The notes beneath the pieces are model-generated. The model was not told where the DNA came from, did no database searches, and was given only the letters and a program-made list of their open reading frames with translations. 64,000 bases of DNA, taken from positions 498,946 to 562,945 of the forward strand of contig NZ_LMKH01000001.1 of the NCBI RefSeq assembly GCF_001421415.1, written 5' to 3'. The position numbers were made by a program, and so were the translations under genes. This document shows positions 25,503 through 33,896 of the stretch, piece after piece (the stretch's first letter is position 1; every line of letters begins with the position of its first letter). The stretch comes from Sphingomonas sp. Leaf208 (GTDB lineage Bacteria > Pseudomonadota > Alphaproteobacteria > Sphingomonadales > Sphingomonadaceae).

Positions 25503-27458
25503 ATGCTCGCTTTCTTCCGCCGCCTTACCCATTCGAAGGTCGGCGTGATCATCACGTTCCTGGTACTCGGCGTGATCGCGCTCGCGTTCGCGGCGGGTGA
25601 CGTCACCGGACTCAGCTCGATGACCGGCGGTGCCGGGATCACCGGCGGCGACGTCGCCAAGGTCGGCAAGGCGGACGTGACCGCGAACCAGCTCAAGACG
25701 CAGGCGCAGACCGAGATGGAGGGCTTCCGCCAGCAGCAGCCGACGCTCGACATGGCGACCTTCGTCAACCAGGGCGGCTTCGACGGCACGCTCGACCGGA
25801 TCATCTCCAGCATGGCGCTCGAGCAGTTCGGCCGCGCACAGGGCATGGTCGTCAGCAAGCGCGCGATCGACGGCCAGATCGCCAGCATCCCCGCATTGCA
25901 GGGCCCGACCGGCAAGTTCGACGAGAATCTCTACCGCCAGGTGCTCGCCCAGCGGAAGCTGACCGACGCGCAGATCCGCAGCGATATCGAGCGTGATACC
26001 TTCGCGCAGCAGCTGACGCTGCCTTCGAACGGCGCGACCCAGGTCGCCAGCCAGCTCGCGCTGCCCTACGCGTCGCTGCTGCTAGAAAAGCGCACCGGCA
26101 CGATCGGCTTCATTCCTGCCGCCCTCGTCCCCGCCGGCCCCGCGCCGAGCGATGCGGACCTCAACACCTTCTATCAGCGCAACATCGCGCGCTACACTGT
26201 CCCCGAGCGCCGCGTCGTCCGCTACGCGATGATCACGCCCGAGGCCGTCAAAGCACAGGCCGTCCCGACCGACGCCGAGATCGCCAAGACCTATCAGCAG
26301 GACAGCGCCCGCTACGCCGCGACCGAGAAGCGTGACATCACGCAGGTCGTCGTCGCCGACCAGGCCGGTGCCGCCGCGATCGCCGCCAAGGTGAAGGGTG
26401 GCACCAGCCTCGCCGACGCCGCTCGCGGTGCAGGGCTCGAAGCCTCGACCCAGACCGGTGTCGAGAAGGCCGCCTATGCCGGAACGACGTCCGCGCAGGT
26501 CGCCGATGCCGTCTTCGCCGCCGCCAGCGGCGCGGTGATCGGCCCGGTCCGCACGCCGCTCGGCTGGACCGTCGCGAAGATCGACAAGGTCGAAAAGGTC
26601 GCTGCGCGTTCGCTCGATCAGGTCCGTGGGGAAATCGCCGCCGCGCTCGGTATCCGGAAATCTGCCGAAGCGTTGTCGGCTATCCACGACAAGATCGACG
26701 ATTCGTTGTCGAAGAACGCAACGTTCGACGAAGTCATCGCCGACCAGAAGCTCGCGGCCGTCACCACGCCCGCGCTGATCGCCAGCGGCATCAACCCCGA
26801 CGATCCCGCCAGCAAGCCAGACCCTGCGCTTACGCCACTCGTCGCCGCAGCGTTCCAGGCCGCCGATGGCGACGGTCCGCAGCTGGTCCAGGTCGGCACC
26901 GATGGCGGCTTCGCAGTGGTCGCGCTCGGCCGTGTCGTTCATTCGGCCCCGCGTCCGCTGGCACAGGTTCGCGCCGCGGTGCTCAAGGACGTGACTGCCG
27001 ATCGCGCTCGCCAGGCCGCACATCGCGTCGCCGGGGAAGTGCTCGCGCGCATCAACAAGGGCATGCCGATCCAGCAGTCGCTCGCGCAGACCAAGCTGCC
27101 GATGCCGCCCGCACGCACGCTGACCGCCGCGCGTGCTCAGCTCGCCTCCGATCCGCGCGGCGCACCGCCCGCGCTCGCGCTGATGTTCAGCATGGCGCCG
27201 AACACCGCCAAGACATTGGCCGCACCCGACGACAGCGGCTGGTTCGTGATCAAGCTCGACAACGTCCAGAGCGGCAACGCGGCTGGCAACGACGCGGCGA
27301 TCAAGGCAGCACGCGGCAATATCGCCCGCTCGGTCGGTCGGGAATATGTCGAGCAGTTCGCCAAGGCGGTTCGTGCCGATGTCGGCGTGAAGACCAACCC
27401 GTCGGCACTCGCGCGCGTCCGTGCCGACCTGCTCGGCCAGGGCGGCGCCGGGAACTGA
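25503..27458 (+). CDS. ppiD: PpiD/SurA-type peptidyl-prolyl isomerase, membrane-anchored
   Basis: 651 aa. A single N-terminal membrane helix (VGVIITFLVLGVIALAFAAG, residues ~13-32) anchors a periplasmic chaperone. It is followed by a SurA-N-like helical domain (residues ~40-190), a parvulin (PpiC) domain around residues 270-370, degenerate at several active-site positions, and a second helical part. It assists folding of secreted and outer-membrane proteins, probably including the adhesin. trpE begins 4 nt after its stop, so trpE may be expressed from the ppiD promoter. The tpiA / ppiD / trp neighbourhood is common in alphaproteobacteria. Confidence 0.93.
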   Translation: MLAFFRRLTHSKVGVIITFLVLGVIALAFAAGDVTGLSSMTGGAGITGGDVAKVGKADVTANQLKTQAQTEMEGFRQQQPTLDMATFVNQGGFDGTLDRIISSMALEQFGRAQGMVVSKRAIDGQIASIPALQGPTGKFDENLYRQVLAQRKLTDAQIRSDIERDTFAQQLTLPSNGATQVASQLALPYASLLLEKRTGTIGFIPAALVPAGPAPSDADLNTFYQRNIARYTVPERRVVRYAMITPEAVKAQAVPTDAEIAKTYQQDSARYAATEKRDITQVVVADQAGAAAIAAKVKGGTSLADAARGAGLEASTQTGVEKAAYAGTTSAQVADAVFAAASGAVIGPVRTPLGWTVAKIDKVEKVAARSLDQVRGEIAAALGIRKSAEALSAIHDKIDDSLSKNATFDEVIADQKLAAVTTPALIASGINPDDPASKPDPALTPLVAAAFQAADGDGPQLVQVGTDGGFAVVALGRVVHSAPRPLAQVRAAVLKDVTADRARQAAHRVAGEVLARINKGMPIQQSLAQTKLPMPPARTLTAARAQLASDPRGAPPALALMFSMAPNTAKTLAAPDDSGWFVIKLDNVQSGNAAGNDAAIKAARGNIARSVGREYVEQFAKAVRADVGVKTNPSALARVRADLLGQGGAGN

Positions 27459-27462
27459 TCGC

Positions 27463-28956
27463 ATGACGAGCGCGCGTGAAGCCTTGGCCGAAAGGCGTCC
27501 CGCGCTCGTCTGGCGTCGTCAGGTCGCTGATACCGAGACGCCGGTCGCGGCCGCGCTCAAGCTGATCGAGCCTGGGCGTGGCGACTTCCTGCTCGAATCG
27601 GTCGAGGGGGGCGAAACTCGCGGCCGCCACAGCCTGATCGGCCTCGCGCCGGACCTGCTGTTCCGCGCACATGGCCACCGCGCGGAGATCAACCGCCATT
27701 GGGCAACCGATCGCGAGACGTTCGAGCCATGCCCGGTGCCGACGCTCGATGCGTTGCGCGCGCTGGTCGCGGAATGCCGCGCGGACGTCCCCGCCGAACT
27801 CCCCCGCGCGCTCGCATGCCTGGTCGGCTATTTCGGCTACGAGACGATCGGGCTGGTCGAGGCCCTGCCGCAACCGCCAGTCGATCCGCTCGGCATGCCC
27901 GACATGATCTTCGTACGGCCGACCGTCATCCTGGTATTCGACCGCCTGACCGACGCACTCTACCTCGTCGCGCCCGCCTGGCCCGATCCTTCGCGCGATG
28001 CCGACTCGATCGTGACCGAGGCCGAAGAACGCCTCGACGCGGTTGCCGCCAAGCTTGCCAGCACGCCGGTTCCCGCGCCGATCCGCGCCGATGTCGCCGA
28101 ACCCGCCTATACCCCCGCGCTGCCCGAAGGCCGCTACGGCGAGATGGTCGCTACCGCGAAGGACTACATCCTCGCCGGCGACATCTTCCAGGTCGTGCTC
28201 GCCCAGCGCTTCAGCACTCCGTTCGCACTGCCGCCGTTCGAGCTCTACCGCTCGCTACGCCGCATCAACCCGTCGCCGTTCCTGTATCACCTCGACCTGC
28301 CCGGCTTCGCGCTGATCGGCTCGAGCCCTGAAATCCTCGTCCGCGTCCGCGACGACGAAGTCACGATCCGCCCGATCGCCGGCACGCGCCCCCGCGGCAA
28401 GACCGCCGCCGAGGACGAGGCGAACCGCATCAGCCTGCTCGCCGACCCGAAGGAGCGCGCGGAACATCTGATGCTGCTCGATCTCGGCCGCAACGACGTC
28501 GGGCGCGCCGCTTCACCCGGCTCGGTCAAGGTAACGGCCAGCTACGGCGTCGAATTTTACAGCCACGTCATGCACATCGTCTCGAACGTCGTTGGCACGC
28601 TGTCCCCCGACAAGGACGCGCTCGACGCACTGTTCGCCGGCTTCCCGGCCGGGACGGTCAGCGGCGCACCGAAAGTCCGCGCCTGCCAGATCATCGCCGA
28701 GCTGGAGCCCGAACGCCGCGGCGCGTACGCAGGCGGGGTCGGCTATTTCTCGCCCGACGGCTCGATGGACTCCTGCATCGTGCTGCGGACGGCGGTCGTG
28801 AAGGACGGCACGATCCACGTCCAGGCAGGCGCGGGCATCGTCGCCGACAGCATCCCCGAATACGAACAACGCGAATGCGAAGCCAAGGCCGGCGCGATCT
28901 TGGCGGCAGCACGTGAAGCGGTCAGCCGGGCGAAAGCTCCGGGCTTCGGTCAGTAA
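27463..28956 (+). CDS. trpE: Anthranilate synthase component I
   Basis: 497 aa from the ATG at 27463, 4 nt after ppiD with GGA upstream. It makes anthranilate from chorismate using ammonia from TrpG. The N-terminal LLESVEGG (residues ~43-50) is the tryptophan feedback-binding motif. Core signatures are IAGTRPRGKTAAED, LLDLGRNDVGR and PAGTVSGAPKVRA near residue 395, plus QAGAGIVADSIPEYE near the end. No leader peptide or attenuator is visible because the gene is fused into the ppiD transcription unit. An A-type repeat follows 18 nt after the stop. Confidence 0.97.
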   Translation: MTSAREALAERRPALVWRRQVADTETPVAAALKLIEPGRGDFLLESVEGGETRGRHSLIGLAPDLLFRAHGHRAEINRHWATDRETFEPCPVPTLDALRALVAECRADVPAELPRALACLVGYFGYETIGLVEALPQPPVDPLGMPDMIFVRPTVILVFDRLTDALYLVAPAWPDPSRDADSIVTEAEERLDAVAAKLASTPVPAPIRADVAEPAYTPALPEGRYGEMVATAKDYILAGDIFQVVLAQRFSTPFALPPFELYRSLRRINPSPFLYHLDLPGFALIGSSPEILVRVRDDEVTIRPIAGTRPRGKTAAEDEANRISLLADPKERAEHLMLLDLGRNDVGRAASPGSVKVTASYGVEFYSHVMHIVSNVVGTLSPDKDALDALFAGFPAGTVSGAPKVRACQIIAELEPERRGAYAGGVGYFSPDGSMDSCIVLRTAVVKDGTIHVQAGAGIVADSIPEYEQRECEAKAGAILAAAREAVSRAKAPGFGQ

Positions 28957-28973
28957 CCCGGCGTTAGAAAAAA

Positions 28974-29030
28974 TGTTTTCCCGCGAAGGCGGGGACCCAG
29001 ACTGGGCTCCCGCCTTCGCGGGAGAACAAG
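28974..29030. repeat. A-type palindromic repeat, copy 5
   Basis: Arms tgttttcccgcgaaggcggg / cccgccttcgcgggagaaca around acccagactgggct. It lies between the trpE stop and the stop of the convergent small gene at 29054, and may terminate both. Confidence 0.88.
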
Positions 29031-29053
29031 ATCTTTGCCCTAACATGTTTTGC

Positions 29054-29458
29054 TTACGGCGTGGTCGTGGTCTCGCTAGCCGGCGCACGACGCTCCTGCG
29101 CATAGGCATTGTTCCGCGCGAGGAAGCAGCCCGACTGGCCGCCGGTCCCGACCGCCGAGCATGTATCCGGCAACCCGCCGGCAACACGCCCGAGCTGATC
29201 CATCGACGCCGCACGATTGACCCAGCTCTGGTTCTGCGCCGCGATCGGCTTGTCGTCGCGCAACTGCTTCGGAATGCGATACGGCTGGTCGAGCGTCGAA
29301 CACACCACGACTTCACCCGCGGTCGACTTCGGGCACGCCTGGTCCCCGGTCAGCGTCACGCTGCGAATGCGCTGCGGCGGCGTGTCGACCTGCGCCTCCT
29401 GCGCGTACGCCGTGGCGGGGAATGCGATCAGTGCGGCGAGGACGGCGGTACGAAACAT
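29054..29458 (-). CDS. Small exported protein, unknown function
   Basis: 134 aa with a signal peptide (MFRTAVLAALIAFPATAYAQ). The mature protein has four cysteines (in DQACP, VVVCST, PDTCSAV and SGCFLAR), suggesting two disulfides, and a Thr-rich C-terminus. The motif TLDQPYRIPKQLRD in the centre looks like a conserved family feature. I do not recognise a named family. It sits on the opposite strand between trpE and trpG, so it interrupts what would otherwise be a continuous trp transcription unit. Its promoter and that of trpG share the 184-bp gap 29459-29642. Confidence 0.75.
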   Translation of the reverse strand: MFRTAVLAALIAFPATAYAQEAQVDTPPQRIRSVTLTGDQACPKSTAGEVVVCSTLDQPYRIPKQLRDDKPIAAQNQSWVNRAASMDQLGRVAGGLPDTCSAVGTGGQSGCFLARNNAYAQERRAPASETTTTP

Positions 29459-29642
29459 GGATCAGGCTCCTTTGAGCAAATAACGTCCGTCATGCAGCAT
29501 TGCTCCGCACTGAATGATGGTCGCCTGCCCAGGCGATATAGGAACCACCAACGCCGTTCGCGACCTTGCCGAGGACAATTAGCGCCGAACCGTCCCGGGC
29601 GAGCGCTGTTGCACCGCGCCCCGCATCGGCTATGGCGGCGCC

Positions 29643-30326
29643 ATGATCCTCGTCGTCGACAATTACGACAGCTTCACCTGGAACCTCGTCCATTACCTGA
29701 TGGAACTGGGTGTCGAGGTCGAAGTCGTCCGCAACGATGCGATCTCCGCCGGGCAGGCTCTGTCGTCGGGCGCGGACGCGTTCCTCATTTCCCCCGGCCC
29801 CTGCACGCCGACCGAGGCGGGGGTGAGCCTAGACCTCGTCGCGGCCTGCGCGGATGCGGGCAAGCCACTGCTGGGCGTGTGCCTCGGCCATCAGGCGATC
29901 GGCCAGCATTTCGGCGGCAAGGTCGAGCGCGGCGGCCTGATGCACGGCAAGACCTCGCCCGTCGTCCACGACGACACCGGGCTCTACGCTGGCCTGCCCT
30001 CGCCGTTCATCGCCACGCGCTACCACTCGCTGATCGTCAACGCGGTCCCCGACACGCTGGTGGTGAACGCGACCGCGCAGGACGGCACGGTCATGGGCTT
30101 CCGCCACAAGACCCTGCCGATCCACGGCGTCCAGTTCCACCCGGAAAGCATCGCGACCGAGCATGGTCACGAAATGCTGGCGAACTTCCTAAAGATGGCG
30201 AACATCCCCCACCAACTCCCCTCCCGCCTGCGGGAGGGGTCGGGGGAGGGCAGCGCCGCAAACACGACCTCGGCTGGACAGGAAGCCCCTCCCCTGCCCC
30301 CTCCCGCAAGCGGGAGGGGAATGTGA
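29643..30326 (+). CDS. trpG: Anthranilate synthase component II (glutaminase) with repeat-encoded C-terminal tail
   Basis: 227 aa; the family is normally ~190-200. The class-I glutamine amidotransferase triad is present: Cys in [11 protein letters not shown] near residue 80, and His and Glu in [13 protein letters not shown] near residue 170. The oxyanion motif [11 protein letters not shown] is near residue 50. It supplies ammonia to TrpE. The native fold seems to end at [11 protein letters not shown]. The last ~35 residues (from [12 protein letters not shown] to PPASGRGM) and the stop are encoded by a C-type palindromic repeat at 30216-30320. The stop overlaps the trpD GTG. Confidence 0.95.
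   Translation: MILVVDNYDSFTWNLVHYLMELGVEVEVVRNDAISAGQALSSGADAFLISPGPCTPTEAGVSLDLVAACADAGKPLLGVCLGHQAIGQHFGGKVERGGLMHGKTSPVVHDDTGLYAGLPSPFIATRYHSLIVNAVPDTLVVNATAQDGTVMGFRHKTLPIHGVQFHPESIATEHGHEMLANFLKMANIPHQLPSRLREGSGEGSAANTTSAGQEAPPLPPPASGRGM
30216..30320. repeat. C-type inverted repeat, copy 2, inside trpG and abutting trpD
   Basis: The left arm ctcccctcccgcctgcggga plus ggggtcgggggaggg is mirrored by the right arm cccctcccctgccccctccc plus gcaagcgggagggga; arms ~35 bp, total 105 bp. It matches the architecture of 13863-13971. The right end gcgggagggga is placed exactly where the trpD Shine-Dalgarno should be, 2 nt before the GTG start. Confidence 0.9.
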
Positions 30327-31315
30327 CCACCGTCGCCCTTCTCCCAGACCCCAGCTCCCCCCTCTCGCGCGAATCCGCCCGCGAAGCGTTCGCCGACATC
30401 CTCGACGCCCGCGCGAGCGACGACGCGATCGCCACCTTCCTCACCGATCTCGCGACGCGCGGCGAAACCAGCATCGAGATCGCCGAAGCCGCGCGCGCAC
30501 TCCGCAACCGAATGATCCCGATCGACGCCCCTGCCGGCGCGATCGACGTCTGCGGCACCGGCGGCGACGGCCACCACACGCTCAACGTCTCGACCGCGGT
30601 CGCGCTGGTAGTCGCGGCAACTGGTGTCCCCGTCGCCAAGCACGGCAACCGCGCCGCCTCGAGCAAGGCCGGCGCTGCCGACACATTGGAAGTCCTCGGC
30701 CTAGACATGGACCGCGTCGGCGCCACCGCGGAGGCAAGCCTCAACGAGATCGGCATCGCCTTCCTGTTCGCCGCCAACCACCACCCGGCGATGAAGCGCA
30801 TCACCCCGATCCGCCAGCGCATCGGCAAACGCACGATCTTCAACCTGATGGGCCCGCTCGCCAACCCGGCCGGCACCACCCGCCAGCTCATCGGCATCGC
30901 CCGCCCCGACTACGTCACGCTCTACGCCGAAGCACTCGAACAGCTTGGCACGCAAGCCGCGCTCGTCGTCTCGGGCGAAGAAGGCCTCGACGAACTGTCG
31001 GGTGCCGGCCCCAGCATCGTCGCCTCGGTCGGCACCGTCACGCTTCCGGGCAAGATCACCCCCGAAGACGCCGGCCTCACCCGCCACGCCATCACCGACA
31101 TCCGCGGCGGCGACGCACACCACAATGCCGACGCACTCCGCCGCCTGCTGAAAGGCGAGGCCGGCGCCTACCGCGACGCCGTCCTGCTCAACGCCGCCGC
31201 CGCCTTGATGGTCGCCGGCACCGTCCCCACTCTCGTCGACGGCGCGGCCAAAGCCGCCGCCGCCGTCGACACCGGCAGCGCCGACGCGCTGCTCGCCCGC
31301 TGGATCGCTTACTGA
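30323..31315 (+). CDS. trpD: Anthranilate phosphoribosyltransferase
   Basis: 330 aa from the GTG at 30323 that overlaps the trpG stop (GTGA). It transfers phosphoribosyl from PRPP to anthranilate. The PRPP-binding glycine motif [15 protein letters not shown] lies near residue 75, with [18 protein letters not shown] near residue 103 and the anthranilate-site segment [11 protein letters not shown] near residue 175. An upstream open reading in the same frame runs back to 28913 but is a shadow. The ribosome-binding site is the purine-rich end of a C-type repeat. trpC starts 1 nt after the stop. Confidence 0.97.
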   Translation: MTTVALLPDPSSPLSRESAREAFADILDARASDDAIATFLTDLATRGETSIEIAEAARALRNRMIPIDAPAGAIDVCGTGGDGHHTLNVSTAVALVVAATGVPVAKHGNRAASSKAGAADTLEVLGLDMDRVGATAEASLNEIGIAFLFAANHHPAMKRITPIRQRIGKRTIFNLMGPLANPAGTTRQLIGIARPDYVTLYAEALEQLGTQAALVVSGEEGLDELSGAGPSIVASVGTVTLPGKITPEDAGLTRHAITDIRGGDAHHNADALRRLLKGEAGAYRDAVLLNAAAALMVAGTVPTLVDGAAKAAAAVDTGSADALLARWIAY

Positions 31316-31316
31316 C

Positions 31317-32108
31317 ATGACCATGCTCGACCGTATCCTCGAGACCAAGCGCGCCGAAGTCGCTGCGCGCAAGGCAACGACCTCGCTCGCCGACATCGAC
31401 GCCGGCATCGCCCGCATGTCGAAACCGCGCGGCTTCCGCGCCGCACTTGATGCGAAGAAGGGCGACGCGAAGACCGGCTACGCGCTGGTCGCAGAGGTCA
31501 AGAAAGCCAGTCCCTCGAAGGGCCTGATCCGCGCCGACTTCGATCCCGTAGCCCACGCCCGCGCCTACGAAGCCGGCGGCGCCGCGTGCCTCTCGGTCCT
31601 CACCGACGAAAAGTGGTTCCAGGGCTCCGACGCCTATCTGACCGCGGCGCGCGACGCCGTCTCGATCCCCGTGCTGCGGAAGGACTTCATGGTCGACCCG
31701 TGGCAGTCGACCGAAGCGCGCGCGATCGGCGCCGACTGCATCCTGATCATCGTCGCAGCACTCGACGACGTCCAGATGGCCGAGATCGAGGCCTCCGCGC
31801 TAGAATGCGGCATGGACGTGCTGGTCGAGGTCCACGACGCGCACGAGATGGAGCGCGCGCTGAGGCTCAAGTCGCGCCTGATCGGCGTCAACAACCGCGA
31901 CCTGCGCGACTTCTCGGTTGATTTCCAGCGCACCTACGACCTCGTCGGCAAGGCGCCCAAGGACTGCACCTTCGTCGCCGAGAGCGGCCTGACGACTCGC
32001 GCCGAGCTCGACGCGATGGCCGAACACGACATCCACTGCTTCCTGATCGGCGAAGCGCTCATGCGCCAGGCCGACGTCGAAGCCGCTACACGAGCGCTCA
32101 TCGGATGA
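31317..32108 (+). CDS. trpC: Indole-3-glycerol-phosphate synthase
   Basis: 263 aa, monofunctional (not fused to trpF). It closes the ring of CdRP to give indole-3-glycerol phosphate. The catalytic lysine motif [15 protein letters not shown] is near residue 60, [12 protein letters not shown] near residue 120, and [13 protein letters not shown] near residue 220. Starts one base after the trpD stop and overlaps moaC by ATGA. It is therefore part of a translationally coupled trpG-trpD-trpC-moaC run. Confidence 0.97.
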   Translation: MTMLDRILETKRAEVAARKATTSLADIDAGIARMSKPRGFRAALDAKKGDAKTGYALVAEVKKASPSKGLIRADFDPVAHARAYEAGGAACLSVLTDEKWFQGSDAYLTAARDAVSIPVLRKDFMVDPWQSTEARAIGADCILIIVAALDDVQMAEIEASALECGMDVLVEVHDAHEMERALRLKSRLIGVNNRDLRDFSVDFQRTYDLVGKAPKDCTFVAESGLTTRAELDAMAEHDIHCFLIGEALMRQADVEAATRALIG

Positions 32109-32572
32109 CCGGCCTGACCCACATCGACGAAGCCGGCGCGGTAAGAATGGTCGACGTCGGCGGCAAGGCAGTCACCGCCCGCGAAGCCATCGCCTCCGGC
32201 CGCATCACCATGTCCGCCGAAGCCGCCGCGGCGATCGGCGCCGGCACCGCGAAAAAGGGCGACGTCCTCGCCGTCGCGCGCGTCGCCGGCATCATGGCCG
32301 CCAAGCGCACCAGCGACCTGATCCCCCTCTGCCATCCGCTCCCGCTGACAAAGGTCGAGATCGACCTCGTGGTGGACGAAACCGGCGTAACCGCCACCGC
32401 CACCGCCTCGACCGAAGGCAAGACCGGCGTAGAGATGGAAGCCCTGACGGCGGCCACGGTAACGCTCCTGACGATCTACGACATGGCCAAAGCGATCGAC
32501 AAGACCATGGTCCTCACCGACATCCGCGTCCGCGCAAAATCCGGCGGCAAATCCGGCAACTGGACCGCGTAA
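32105..32572 (+). CDS. moaC: Cyclic pyranopterin monophosphate synthase
   Basis: 155 aa, family length. It converts the MoaA product into cyclic pyranopterin monophosphate in molybdenum cofactor synthesis. Signatures: [16 protein letters not shown] near residue 75 and [13 protein letters not shown] near residue 110, with the catalytic Lys in the conserved loop before the C-terminus ([11 protein letters not shown]). Overlaps trpC by 4 nt. moeA, the usual next gene, is displaced ~1.3 kb by tonB on the other strand and repeat elements. Confidence 0.96.
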   Translation: MTGLTHIDEAGAVRMVDVGGKAVTAREAIASGRITMSAEAAAAIGAGTAKKGDVLAVARVAGIMAAKRTSDLIPLCHPLPLTKVEIDLVVDETGVTATATASTEGKTGVEMEALTAATVTLLTIYDMAKAIDKTMVLTDIRVRAKSGGKSGNWTA

Positions 32573-32579
32573 CAAGGCA

Positions 32580-32602
32580 CCCTCTCCCCAAAGGGGAGAG
32601 GG
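32580..32602. repeat. Perfect hairpin repeat (E-type) between moaC and tonB
   Basis: CCCTCTCCCC-AAA-GGGGAGAGGG is a perfect 10-bp stem with a 3-nt loop, followed by gacgccaaaggcggcgagggtgag, which holds a second small stem. It lies between the convergent stops of moaC and tonB and may terminate both. Confidence 0.8.
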
Positions 32603-32657
32603 AAAGACGCCAAAGGCGGCGAGGGTGAGGGCAAGCCAAGCAGAACGCGCCTAGCTT

Positions 32658-33398
32658 TCAGTCATCATCGATAGACCAGTCGTGGCTCTCGACGATCGTA
32701 GACTCAACTGGTCGCCCCGCCGCATCCAGCGAAGGGTCATACCGAAACCGCTGCTCGATCAACCGACAGGTCAGTGCATCAAGCTCCCGGCTCCCGCTAG
32801 ACCGAGTCACCCGACACCCCGACACGCGCCCATTGGTTTCAACCACGTACCGCACGAATACGCGCCCTCTGATCCCGGTCTCCGCACCATCGTCCGGATA
32901 ATCCGAATTCTTCATCCGCCCCTTACGCCACCGCGGCGGGGTCTCCTCACCCCCGCCACCATCGCCATCGCCATACCCCCCGCTGCCGGTGCCATTACCG
33001 ATCCCGCCACTTCCGGTCCCCGGCCCGCGAATATCCGAAGCCCCCGCCGTAGCCTGCGCCCCCACCCCAGCCTTCTCCGCAACGACGACCGGCGGCGGGA
33101 TAACGACCGGCACCACCGGCGGCGGCGCCACCACCTCGGTAGCCTTCGACTTCAAATTAGGCGGCGACGCAGCCCCCTCCGGCTTGCGACTAGGCGACGG
33201 CCGAGGCCTCACCTTCTCCTCGGGCGGCGGTGGCGGAGGCGGTGCCGCATCGAACACCTTCAACGCATCGCTCACCGCCGCCGGCATCGGCACCACCAGC
33301 CCGTTGAGCAGCGCATAGCCAAGCACCCCCGGCAACAGGACAGCACCCACCGCCGCCCCGATCCTGTCTCTCGCCCGAGGCTGATTACGTGTCATCAT
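32658..33398 (-). CDS. tonB: TonB-like energy transducer
   Basis: 246 aa from the ATG at 33398 (MMTRNQPRARDR); a longer reading to 33428 is possible and neither start has a strong Shine-Dalgarno. One N-terminal membrane helix (AAVGAVLLPGVLGYALLNGL) is followed by a proline-rich spacer (PPPPPPPEEKVRPRPSPSRK, PPPVVPVVIPPPVVV) and a Gly-rich stretch. The C-terminal ~90 residues form the TonB fold (GIRGRVFVRYVVETNGRVSG, then LDALTCRLIEQRFRYDPS). It would transmit proton-motive force to outer-membrane TonB-dependent receptors. No exbB/exbD in the window. It is inserted against the strand of the moaC-moeA run. Confidence 0.9.
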   Translation of the reverse strand: MMTRNQPRARDRIGAAVGAVLLPGVLGYALLNGLVVPMPAAVSDALKVFDAAPPPPPPPEEKVRPRPSPSRKPEGAASPPNLKSKATEVVAPPPVVPVVIPPPVVVAEKAGVGAQATAGASDIRGPGTGSGGIGNGTGSGGYGDGDGGGGEETPPRWRKGRMKNSDYPDDGAETGIRGRVFVRYVVETNGRVSGCRVTRSSGSRELDALTCRLIEQRFRYDPSLDAAGRPVESTIVESHDWSIDDD

Positions 33399-33531
33399 GC
33401 TGATCTGGTGTCTCTTTCCCCCAAACAAAGCCCCGCAAGCGATGAACCCGCGCTGGCCGAGCGTGCGAAGGGGTGATCGACGACTAGCCGAACTACTTGC
33501 CGGGTTGCGGAGAAAACGACGGAACTATCAA

Positions 33532-33563
33532 CACCACCCCGGCGAAGGCCGGGGCCCAGTTGG
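33532..33563. repeat. Half of a B-type repeat
   Basis: caccaccccggcgaaggccg plus gggcccagttgg matches the left arm of the B-type copies at 7402 and 17614. The right arm is missing or replaced. It is followed 42 bp later by an A-type copy, so the B-A association is kept. Confidence 0.75.
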
Positions 33564-33604
33564 GAAAGCCAAAGTAATCCGAGGCGACCGCTCCGCCCAA
33601 CCCC

Positions 33605-33660
33605 TGTTTCCCCGCGAAGGCGGGGACCCAGTCTGGACTCCCGCCTTCGCGGGAGAACAA
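33605..33660. repeat. A-type palindromic repeat, copy 6
   Basis: Arms tgtttccccgcgaaggcggg / cccgccttcgcgggagaaca around acccagtctggact, one of the standard short A-type units. Confidence 0.88.
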
Positions 33661-33896
33661 GGACGCAGTGGCCGCGCCGGATCGCCCAGACACCAACCGC
33701 AACCCCAACAACACCTGTCCTACGTCCCAAACCCATGGCAAAGCGCCAGACACGCCAAAACTCCCCTCCCGCCGGACCTTCTACCGGACGAGACCGTTCC
33801 GAACCTGAACTCCAAAACTGCGCCCGCCAAATGTCTCCCAGCGTGTGAACTTCCTGCACTTCCAGCAGGAGAGCCGCCCAGAAACAGAGCCTTAGC
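33661..33896. other. Gap between repeat composite and moeA
   Basis: About 235 bp with no recognisable gene. Frames crossing it on both strands run through the repeats and give no known domain. It should hold the promoter for moeA, since moeA is cut off from the trp-moaC transcription unit, but no clear promoter sequence was identified. Confidence 0.45.

Noticed and set aside
28913..30322. A long TrpD reading back to 28913
   Set aside because: The upstream part overlaps the trpE end and the whole of trpG. TrpD homology starts just after the GTG at 30323.
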